Source: Nemopilema nomurai
Taxonomy: Eukaryota > Cnidaria > Scyphozoa > Rhizostomeae > Rhizostomatidae
NCBI GenBank assembly: GCA_003864495.1
Contig: ML133479.1
Location: 379,854 to 443,853, forward strand
DNA: 64,000 bases
Direction of reading: 5' to 3'
A program made the translations under genes and the position numbers. Of this stretch, positions 49,201 through 60,000 are shown one piece after another; position 1 is the first letter of the stretch, and each line of letters opens with the position of its first letter. Under the pieces are notes generated by a model. That model ran no database searches. It had not been told where the DNA came from and saw only the letters and a list, made by a program, of their open reading frames with translations.

Positions 49201-51829
49201 ACAAAAGGAGGATGAGCTCCAAGATTTAGATGCATACCCTGAGATATCGAGGTGGGTAGAGGAAGTTTTTAGTCTCCATTATGACCGTGGTGTAGCAGAC
49301 GGTATTCGTGCCTAAATTTATTCTATTTTATTTCATTAAAAATCTTGAATATATTAAAGTCTTGTCCGTACCTTTATTCTTTTGAGACTATACTCAAGGG
49401 TGCCTGATTCTCTTGACTGGCTATTTTTGTTGCAGAAAAGCAAGCGACTGCAGATGCAACCATAGTGATCAAGAGGTGCAATGTGAAATCTTAAAGTAAT
49501 TCTAATTTTATTCTTTCCATTTCTCCCAATGCAAATTGTTCTTCATGGCAGATTTTTATTTTTTCAATATTTTATCATGATTTTTAAAACAAGATCCAAG
49601 TGAACAGTTATATTGGCCCCGTTCTTGAAGTTATCAAACAACTTATTAAAATTTTGCACTAGCCAGAAGTTTTTTATCGTGAGTGGCAATAAAGATAAGT
49701 CATTTTTACTCTGGTCAACACCAAGATTGTCAGCACCAAACATTAATCTAAACCAACTAGTCAAATTCCCTGTGCTGCCATTGCTTCTTCCACCATGGAT
49801 CAATGGTACCATAATGGTAGCAACAAAATTTAGGATAGAGTTGGGAAATAACGACTACTGAATTAATCTCCATCAAAGGTCTCAAATGTAACCGATCTAG
49901 TTCTATTCATTGCTATATCCCAGTGTTGCATGTGTGATTGACCAAAGAACACCTTTGTTAACGACAGGCCTGGATTCACTCGACTGAACCTCCCCTTCTT
50001 TCTTTCTGATGAGGGAGTGCGTTACGTTCTCAAAGCAGTAAAAATGGTAGCAGAACATGGATGGAAATTCTTAGTACAGGTAGGCATAGCATTAAACGTA
50101 CAATCGTTTTCATGCAAACATTCATCATTTTGGTAGCAGGAGAGCATTTACCTTCGAGGGGGAGGCTGAATGATCAGAATGGAATCCCGGGGCTACTAGA
50201 TTGCACCTTAATCAACGCATCAAGAATTTTCGGATATATTCGTGGAAATGAGCATTGCAGGGCCCTGGCATTGAGAATGATTGTTAGATTGAATAAATTA
50301 ATAAATATAAATAAATGTAAATTCGAATAAATCACTATCTAAGCGTTTTTTTCATTTTCAGTATAACTTCAACAAAGCAACTGGTGAATGGAGACATAAA
50401 AATGACCAGGTACATACTTTTGAACTCGACAACTAAAAAGTCTCAGTTCACCTAAATGGGTGATGCAGAAGCGTATTCTTCAAACAAAACACAAGCCTTA
50501 GAACTACATTTAATTGGGTAACAATGTAATTGAGGTGTGCTTGCGGTCCTTTAGATTTTAGTAAAAGTGTCGATATTTTTCTGAAGTCGAGCTATCGACG
50601 TTTTCTCATCTTAGTCTTTTGGCTTTTGTCAAAGGGAACCCTGGATACTCAAAGAGAAGTAGAATATTTATCTAACTGTTATAGATATTTGAAACAGTTC
50701 CGTAAACCAATTTTCGTCGCGGTGGAGCTCTAGCTTTGGCTGGTGGTCTTCAAAAGGGAGCATGAACCAGTCAGAGTCATGCTCCTTTACTTGGTTAAGC
50801 TGTTGGGCAGCCTAACAGGAACAGATTGTTGAATTCGATTTCTTCTTACAGGTGATGGAAAGTCGCAAGGCAATAGGCCAGATTAAATATACAAAAAATG
50901 GCATGACGTATCCAAAGGATGACTTCTTAAAAAGCAAAGCTCTAGGCTATCAGGTATTTAAAGAGACGTTTTCACAAACACTTTGAGTACATTAGAAACA
51001 ATGCTTGACCACAAGTTCATGGAACAAATTTGTTTGTTTTAAGAGCTTGTAGCCTTCACCAATTAGGGGGATGTATCAGAAAATCGAAGTAAAGTAAAGT
51101 AAAGCAAAGTAAAGGAGAGTTGCACTTTTCATGTAATGAATAATTTCAAACATAAGTTCTGCGACATTGTTATATTTTGTTTGATTCAATACTTTTTTCT
51201 CACAAATCAATTTTTTCTTGCTCCATCACTTGGAGTAGGTCTTTGCGAAATTTATCATTGGAAGTAACTTTAAGTTTATTGGACTAATTTAATCGTTGTG
51301 GTTTGTTGTTTTTTTAGAAACGTCTGAAGAATGCGACTAGAATTATAAAAAAAGCTGGCAGGCAAAGACACTTTTTAGAGTATATAAAAGACGAAAAAGA
51401 GTCTCCAGTACGTACAATTTTGCATCCTGACTTTTTAAAAGATTGCTAGAGAAGGTCAACTTCAGGCCTTGATTGCCCTTTCTGCACACGAGAATGGAAA
51501 CAATTCTTCTCTAGATAAATGGTTCAATTTTTTGAACCAAAATTGTCAAAGACTAGGCTTTGTATTACGCATTTTGCTTCATTTTTCACTAAATATTCTA
51601 GGTGAAGAAGCCAAAAGATCAAGTTGCATACACGTTATTCGACGACGAAGAGGAAAAACTACGATGGTTCTTGCTTCCATCAGAGGCAGCGACCTACTTT
51701 CTTGGTAATCAAAGAGAGCTAAGGGTGACAGAGATGCCGTTCACACCGAGACTGAAAATTAAAAGAATGTCGACAGTAAGATCAATAAGTGCGCTGAGAA
51801 GAGTTTCACCTATGAATGTTCCGACTTGA
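40283..51829 (+). CDS. PLP-dependent class V aminotransferase, cysteine desulfurase-like (21 exons)
   Basis: Exons: 40283-40433, 40648-40678, 41435-41551, 43193-43310, 43850-43915, 44097-44162, 44555-44696, 45733-45772, 46044-46108, 46280-46353, 46807-46917, 47724-47770, 48344-48548, 48867-48928, 49192-49251, 49436-49495, 49968-50079, 50362-50409, 50852-50953, 51318-51407, 51602-51829. They total 1995 nt (664 residues plus stop) with compatible phases throughout. Fold-type I motifs are in order: YCDYTASGR, PLYGNTHTTTS, FISSGVTGAI, GPYEHHSNLLPW (stacking His near 148), ALFDYATAAPY (Asp near 226), STHKFVGGPGTPG (PLP Lys near 257) and QARGGCACAGPY (Cys 403/405 in the desulfurase catalytic-loop position). 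Such enzymes take sulfur from cysteine or act on related amino acids; the substrate is unknown. No clear targeting peptide is seen. The C-terminal end is uncertain (see findings). A TATA box lies upstream. Confidence 0.85.
47177..47559. mobile_element. MITE with Harbinger-like TTA target duplication
   Basis: Inverted ends agcctggttcccat (left) and gtgagaaccaggct (right) enclose 383 bases, flanked by TTA at 47174-47176 and 47560-47562. The 3-base TTA duplication suggests the PIF/Harbinger superfamily. Inside, gtcatggacgtcgg occurs twice and gtcggcgactt-type words recur, so it has internal repeats and no transposase. It sits in an intron of the PLP-enzyme gene. Confidence 0.65.
51084..51118. 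repeat. (GTAAA)n microsatellite
   Basis: About six tandem gtaaa units with one gcaaa variant, in the intron before exon 51318-51407. Confidence 0.75.
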
Positions 51830-52413
51830 TTTCTGTGATATCAAACGCCACCCGGCAGAGATTCTTCATCGATACCAGAGACGAAAAGTTGATTGTCTTT
51901 GCTCAAGAAGTGGGCAGCAATCAATTTACGAACAGAGCCTTTGTTCAGCACGATACGTGGACCAAATTCAGCTCCCACAAGAGATAAAGTTGTGCTCTAA
52001 TGAAAAATTACGTTATTATTTTACATGCAATTTCATGTTTTAAAGGTAGAATATAGTGTTAGATTTTTTATGTAAAAATTTGGCTTGTATATATGAAGTT
52101 TATAAAGATAAATGTATTAAAATTTTGTTCTTTCTTTGTTCCCGTTTGATAATCTCCAGACAGTTTCAAGCTTTTTAACAGGTAAACTGACAACCATGTT
52201 TTGAACAGCGAACCACGGATGTTTCAGAACTTAAAAAAATTAATTTGAAATTAGAGTCGAAAAGTTTAACCTACTTATGCCTACTTATGATGCTATTTAA
52301 TAAGACACCAGATAAAAAACAGACTTGAAAGCGGTATAGTTACGTCCCCGTACACTGAGCCTGATTTTAAATCATCATTTCTTGCTTCATCCCGTGTCAA
52401 TGGTGTTTTTCAG

Positions 52414-52508
52414 CTGATGAAACATTCAAGGCTAGAGGAGAAGAGCTCTCAAAAAACAAGCAGCCAGAAATTTTGAAGATCTTGATACAAATATGTGACG
52501 TTATATAA
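52414..52508 (+). CDS. Possible alternative last exon of the PLP-enzyme gene
   Basis: After a good acceptor (tgtttttcag at 52404-52413) an open frame encodes about 31 residues starting DETFKARGEELSKNKQPEIL and ending at TAA (52506-52508). It starts in phase 1. A donor at 51705 (cttg|gtaatc) inside the last annotated exon is also phase 1, and joining the two would give a 654-residue protein. This would replace the tail after SEAATYFL. Transcript data would be needed to choose. Confidence 0.35.
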
Positions 52509-53177
52509 TCTGAAACAGGCTGAACATCCAACGGCTAGTAACTTTAGTAATAGTCATCAGAAAAATTTGAAGGATCTTAACTCAATTCATTTACTTGTGA
52601 TTTACCATCAATAAATCAATGGTCAAGAAGGTAATCAAAACTAATCAAGGTTGTTGAATCAAAACTAATCAAGATAAACGATCAACGTCAGTAGAAGCCT
52701 GACTAAAATGATTTTCCACGGCAACATCAATCAATAATGCTTACAAACGCAAAAATAGTCCATTAAGTGCTACATATTTCATGTTTATATAAAACTATCG
52801 CTACACGATTCCCAGATCTGACAGCCGATACGAAATCTCTATGGCAGGTGTTTGGAGAATGATGCGCTTGGGTGTCTTGGTCTTGGTAGGAGACAAGCCC
52901 CCAAAACCCCGCTGTGAGGTCTTTAACCTTTTGTGGAATTAAAATCGCGAACAACACTTATGCGCTTAGCGGTTTAAAGGCTGGGAGAGATGCCAACATG
53001 TCATGTCTGCCTGGCAGCTGTAGAGACATCACATGACAATCTTTCTACCCGGACATCTTTGATGAGCAACCATTAAAGTCTGCATTTCTTATCAGCTGTT
53101 AGCAAAATGTTTTTCTAAAGACTATTTCAGTTAAATCGTTCTAGTTATGACTTATTCGTACTAAAAGAAGCTCAATG
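52509..53177. other. Intergenic gap between convergent genes
   Basis: The plus-strand PLP-enzyme gene and the minus-strand SAMD9-like gene converge here. No gene, repeat or clear polyadenylation signal was identified. Confidence 0.5.
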
Positions 53178-54097
53178 TTATTTGTTTGGCTCTCCGGTTT
53201 TGCTTGTTTGTCTCCCGAAACCACCACGGGAACTTTTCTGTCCAGAGTGGTGCAGGAACTTGATTCCCCGTGCTTTTGGCCCTGCCAGGGTAAAGCAAAC
53301 AACAAAAGACACTCTTGAGTCCGGCCGGTAATCCAAGTTTGGATCACCTACTTCATTCTTGGGAACATCTATGAGCAAGTTTCCTGGCTCCATCATAATG
53401 TAAGGATGCTTTTTCCTCCTTACTTTTTGAGGTTGTGACAAATAGATTCTGCCTTTACATTCAAGGAGGTACTTTCGGCAGTGGTTCTCCCAAAATGCCG
53501 CGTCCAAAATGTCTTCGTTGCGGCGATACTCAACAGCATCACCATGTTTTTCTTTCTCCAAGTATCTGCTTTCTAGTGTTGATCGTGCGAGTACTGTGCA
53601 AATGCTTCCACTCTCCCCTTCCTTTCCAAGAAAATACTGCTGCCCAGCCCTTCTCAAATTACCCTGTGTCATTTTTAAGCATTTTTCCTTCGCTGCTTCA
53701 TACTTTGCTCTGAAATCAAAGAAGTCTCCATTACAGACACCCACAAAACAAAGAATGTACTTGTAGAAGTAGCTGAAAGGATCATGTGGTACATTCTCCT
53801 GCCATCGATTAACAATTAACAAGGCGACATCTGCCGAAAAAGGGGGCTTCATTTGGATAGCTGCAACGTCCATGAGGTCTCGTGTATGCGTCCACATTTT
53901 GTAAACATCAATCAACTTGTACAACCAACCATATAAATCTTCGGGTTCGGAGCCTGCTAAACGATGAAATTTTCTATCTACACGATTCATTAGCCACAAA
54001 ACTCTTAGTCGAATGATTTCCTTTTCAGAAGCAGTTTCGTTAAACTTGTCGATTATCCCTTGACACAGTGCCGCTATGTTGTAAGAGCGGAATGTTT
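53178..54097 (-). CDS. C-terminal part of the SAMD9-like protein, in a shifted frame
   Basis: This 300-residue stretch continues the helical repeat region and the C-terminal domain but lies one frame away from the NTPase part. It contains LRVLWLMNRVDRKFHRLAGS, WLYKLIDVYKMWTHTRDLMD and SYFYKYILCFVGVCNGD, which read as TPR-like helices. A basic C-terminal segment (KGRIYLSQPQKVRRKKHPYI, VSFVVCFTLAGPKA) follows where SAMD9 proteins carry a predicted OB fold. It ends at 53178. The two frames overlap over 54040-54143, with the most likely switch at the A5 run of the minus strand (54095-54099). Confidence 0.65.
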
Positions 54098-57000
54098 TTC
54101 TTTCGGGATTGTTCCAACTGTGTAAGTGCAATCCTTGCTTCACTAGCTAGTCGACGAGTATGTGCAGGATCTACCAAGCTTGGTACGGTCAATACTATCT
54201 GATCCACTTCATCCAGCAACGAAATACATTCACTAATTGATGGGCTGAAGAAATCGTTTTTGAGAACGAACTTTAGTGCTTTATCTACATCCTTGTCTTC
54301 GTAACTTATGATCCGCTCAAGGCAAAACTGCCAAACATTGACCTCTCCCAACAATGGATTGGGGTAAGTGCGTGGCGGGTTATCCCTGCCTTTTCTGAAG
54401 AGTCGCAAGGCCTCTTCGGCATGGTTTTGAAGCAGATCTGGGGTTTGGATATTTTTCTTCAGCGTTTTCATCCAATTGAACACAATATAACCTTCTGTGC
54501 AATGAACTCCTCGCATTTTCTCAATGGGTGCGTTACTTTCAGCCTTGGTTCCTTCTGCAATCAGATCTCTCGCCTTCTGGTATTTTTTCTTTTTGGATGC
54601 ATAAAACCTTGCTATGTGCGAAAAAAAAGTGACGTCTTTGGTTTGTTTTGCAGCTTCTTCCAGTATCCTACCTCCATTCGGATTTTTTGCGAGCTCAAGA
54701 ACCAAGCTTGAAAAATGCTCGTCGTTACTGTCCTTGTTATACAAAAACAGACTCTCTATCACAAATTTATAATCTCTATTTTTCCTATAGCTCTTGAGAA
54801 TTTCTGTGTTCAAAAAGTCCTGAGTCATAACATCTAAACCCCGGCCTGAGTGAAGCAGTACCAAGTCAGCAATTTTTGGATGTTGAAAGGTGTACGACTG
54901 TATGATTCGTTTTGGGCGTTCATTTTCCTCGTCATCAATGTCATCTTCAGAACTATCCCGCTTAGAGTTTCGGTATCCTATGAATTTCTCCTTCGACGGT
55001 GCCTTCTCAGGTACCATTAAATTTATCAGATTTTCCGAAAAATTATCAGCAAGCTCTTCATATGTTTGACTGTTCTTCTCAAAATACTTTGCAAGGAGGG
55101 CGGCAGGTGTTGAAGATGCCGAATACTTCTGTAAAAATGCTACAAAAATTGCAGCCTCGTATTCAACTGATGTCTCCTTCAAGATTTCAAGAGAATTTTG
55201 CACAATGCCGTTTAGCTTTTCAAAATCGCCAAGCATCACCATCATTGGGTAATGGAAGACCCTGGAGGTACTGCCTAGTTTAGTTGTACTTGAAAATTGT
55301 CGAAGATAATCGTTATACTTCCGTCTAAACTCTTCATAGTCAGCTCTAACTTTCTCTAACACTGGATCTATCTTAAACAGACTTTGGCTAGAGAAATAAC
55401 TGTCCTCCGACTCTTGGTCTGACTGATAATTTGTACATCGAAGGACAATTGCACGTCCTTCGATTTTTCTCACAATACAGTCCGACAAGGTGCGTGCTTG
55501 TCGCGAGTTGCCGTCAACCAGAATGACTGGCCTTCTTTCACATATTTCTTCAAGAGAAAAAATCCTCTCGCAAACAGCAGCAACGTACTTATCTCCCTCT
55601 TGATCAGGACTGAAGCATTCGGTAGCAAGCTTCATGTTCACAATTGCACATGGAACAGACTCGTGGAGATCCCACAGAACTCTTCGAGCAACGGTAGTGC
55701 CACCACTACCAGGAGCATGTGTTATCTGAACAATTTGCGATTTGGAGTCACTTAAAGTCAAAGACCTGATGTGATTCATGATAGAAGTGTTGACATTTCT
55801 TGGGACATCATGACGGTAATGTAGGCTGGGAAAGGTGATAGCATTACCGGAAAGAAATCCTTTCAAATGCTGTTTCTCGAATTCTTCCTTCTTGTTTTCT
55901 GATAGCTCGCTTGGTATGTTCTCACATCCTATATACATGATCTCGAGATATTCAGTTAAATAGTTGAATTGTCTGTGCGAAAGAAAGACTGGCACACCAG
56001 CTTGACTAGAAGGCAGCTGATACTTGCTGTCAGGAGTCCCAAGGAGACTAACAACTCCTTTTAGAAAAAGGTTTAGGGTTAATTTGGTAAACATTGCATT
56101 CTCTAGGTGATCTATCTCAAGTTCAGATGCAAAGGACAAATAGCCAATTGTAAATCGATTGTACACGAATCTCGAATTTACAATTTTTAGAACGGCTTGA
56201 GCAATCTGAGTGGAAACACCTTGCTGTATATCTAGAAAGACACAAAAAGTTGGTTTCATGCTATCCAGACTCTTGCAGCAGCTATTTATGAAATCTCCAA
56301 CTGGAATATCGTACTTTTCATCCCATTTCTTGATAGTTGTTGCAGGCAAATCGGCGTTTAACTTATCCGAATCACCAGAACACGATTCAACATTCCTACC
56401 GTTTACAAAGAGCCAGTTCATGCGCTTATGGTCGAAAAGATTTTCATTGTTCATTTCTTTGATTCTACTGGGGGTGTAAGTCTCAATGATACCCCCTTTG
56501 GTTTCACAAGGAGTAAACTTAGCGAGGAACCCATCGATGTCAGAATCTGGATCCAAATCAAGAACTAACTTCCATGGGATATTAGCCAAGCTTTTGGCTT
56601 GCTCTTCATTCAATGATCGAATTTTGTCAGTAACCAAGATATACTGATTATTGTCGGTGTCAAGCTTTTTCAAATGCATTTTGACTTTTTCCCATTCCAT
56701 CCAGTCAACTGGGGAGCTCCTCATTTGGCTCTTGATTTTATTCTGCTTGATCGTGCCCTGGTTAATCGCCTTTAACTCCTCCATCATCTCTTGCTGATTC
56801 TTTTCTAAAATTTCCATTTTCGGCTTAATCTCTTCCATGATCAATTTTCGGCACCATTCTTCTTTGACATCTATGGTGACAAAAAGATGGTCCCCATAAA
56901 TTTGCTGTTTAAAAACGAGGTAATTGTCATAAATTCAGGCAAAAAATCTATAAAAAGAACGATCAATCACGTCCCTTTTAGGCAAAATTAGGAATCAATC

Positions 57001-60000
57001 ACGTCCCTTTAGATCAAATCAGTCTATTCTACAAAAAGCCATTAATAGGCTAAAATATAAAGTCATGCAATATTTAGTCATGGGTTAAGTCATGGAGGTA
57101 TCTGCAATATATAGTCATGGGTTAAGTCATGGGGGTATCCGCAATATATAGTCATGGGTTAAGTCATGGGGGTATCTGCAATATATAGTCATGGGTTAAG
57201 TCATGGGGGTATCTGCAATATATAGTCATGGGTTAAGTCATGGGGGTATCTGCAATATAAAGTCATGGGTTAAGTCATGGGGGTATCTACAATATAAAGT
57301 CATGAGTTAAGTCATGGGGGTATCTGCAATATTTAGTCATGGGTTAAGTCATGGGGGTATCTGCAATATTTAGTCATGGGTTAAGTCATGGGGGTATCTG
57401 CAATATTTAATCATGGGTTAAGTCATGGAGGTATCTGCAATATATAGTCATGGGTTAAGTCATGGGGGTATCTGCAATATATAGTCATTGGTTAAGTCAT
57501 GAGGGTATCTGCAATATATAGTAATGGGTTAAGTCATGGGGGTATCTGCAATATATAGTCATGGGTTAAGTCATGGGGGTATCTGCAATATACAGTCATG
57601 GGTTAAGTCATGGGGGTATCTGCAATAGATAGTCATGGGTTAAGTCATGGGGGTATCTGCAATATATAGTCATGGGTTAAGTCATGGGGGTATCTGCAAT
57701 ATATAGTAATGGGTTAAGTCATGGGGGTATCTGCAATATTTAGTCATGGGTTAAGTCATGGGGGTATCTGCAATATATAGTCATGGGTTAAGTCATGGGG
57801 GTATCTGCAATATATAGTCATGGGTTAAGTCATGGGGGTATCTGCAATATATAGTCATGGGTTAAGTCATGAGGGTATCTGCAATATATAGTCATGTTTT
57901 AAGTGGAGTGCTCAAGAACTCAAGTCCCCTGGAAAAGCTAGGGGGTATGGACCCCCCCCCCTTCCCGGGAATCTGCATTTTCTTACTTACAATGTTGGAC
58001 TTCACTTTTTGAATATAGTTCATTGTCATTTCTTTCCTAAGGACTCATTAGCACGCAAAGGACTGCAATTCTTCCAAGCAAATGCCAATCTGGATGTATA
58101 ATTAAATTTTTGTGACGAAATTTTGAGCCAGTCAAAAAGTCAAGCAGATGGCGTTCTCTAATGAGTGGTTGGGGTTGATAGGCGTTGTTTGTTAACTATT
58201 AATGCGAGGGCGGTAGAAAAAAGGCACCGAAAAAGATAAAGCCATTCGATTAAAAAAATTCATCACCAATGCACGAAAAAAAATTCGGCGGTGAAAGTTG
58301 AGTTCAGTACATGGGCAATAAGCATCCCAGGTTCAAAAAATTTTCTACCAATTCCTCAATGAGAAAATATGGCAATCACATAAGACTTTCTTACACTGAA
58401 ACGTCACTGCATCTTACAAATATGTGAAAGGACTAAGGATGTCTGAAGATTATGAGCAAGTAGTCTGTGTTTCAAAAACGGAAAGTACATGGAAGTTCAA
58501 ATTCTAACTAGCAAAAGCGTTATATAGAATTCACACTTATATAGGGGTTTGGGCAAATAACTGCTCGATTTCTTTGGATGCTGAAATATGAGGAAGAATA
58601 AACTAAAAGGTAAATTAGATTTAGATAAAAAGATTTCAAGGCTATACATAAACTCCCACAAGGCAATCAGCGTTCGCCAACTGAGGAAAGATGTCTCTTC
58701 CCTAATTCACATCCACCTGCAGATTTAAGGCCGATAACTGTCGTTACTAACATTGCTTATGATAAATACCTTTTAATGCTGCAGTGAATTCTTCTTCACT
58801 TATTCCAACTCGGGACGATGCTTCTCTAATATGTTTGATCAGTTTCTCCTTCTCTTTTACCGTTAATTTGTTGTTTTTGTGGTGTGAAATGATTTCGTTC
58901 TTGATATCCCTTATTTCCTTTACCGCTTCTTTCATGTTTTGATCTCCTTCCAGTGTATTTCCTGCGATAACAGAGTACAACAATACTTTGGCAATCAACG
59001 ATACGTCCCACTGATATATATCCCCAGATTCAAACTTCTTTATTTCATGATAGCCCAACTTTAGCCTCCCCTTGTCAAAACTCTTTATATCATCCGTTTT
59101 CCCATCTTTCCATTCCGGATGTATCTTCATAAAAAGACGGCGGAGTCCTTCAAGACCACATTCAAAAAGTACATTTACCACTTGGAAGAAATATTTCCTG
59201 TTTAAACAGAAACACATTTGTTAGTAAGTTAGCCATAGAGGTTGACAGGTGTACCTAAATACCATAGTTGATAAAGACATGGAAATATACGGAGAGTTTT
59301 CGAGAAGAGCAAACAATGCCTAATGCCCAATTTGAGATGGTGAAATTATATTTCTTCATCCAATACAACACAGGCATTTGTTGTATTAATACATCACTTT
59401 AGCTCTGAATGAAGGTTCTGAGTCAAGGTTTCTTAGTTCAACAGCCTAACTTCTCCAAAAAGGATGACAATGTCCTCGAACTGAAGGGGCTTTTCCTGTG
59501 CTTAAACCGTTACCAGCCATAATAGTCTAAATGCGTTTGGATGCCAAATGGATTCAACAAAGCGAGGTGATATTCTATATGTATGGTTTCAAATGCTAAA
59601 GGTAGGTAGCATCAAAAGGCAAAGATGAAACTAACAAAACAGACAAATGAAGTTTGTTTCAGTTAATGTTTAAGTGTAGAAAACAGCAAGAACATAGCAG
59701 CAAAATATAATTATTCAAAGTTTGAAGAGCAATTTAACTGCCAAAAGCAGAAAAAAATAATTATACTTTTAGAATCATAATAATACTGTCCATAGCTGGA
59801 GAAGACTGCAAACGGCAAAGAAAATAATCAGGGTGGCAGTTTGTTTTGCTTCAAGATCAGGAAAGCGTGACATAATTAATATTAGTCTTAGCTTAATCTA
59901 CATGGCCTGCGATTGGGCAGGTACAAAACTTCAGAACAAAATCTACAACAAAAATTCTTCCCCTGGTGACCAGACTTTCTTGGTATTATATTTTGCTTTA

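Noticed and set aside
57067..57900. CRISPR-like array
   Set aside because: The 37-bp units are contiguous with no unique spacers, and the genome is eukaryotic.
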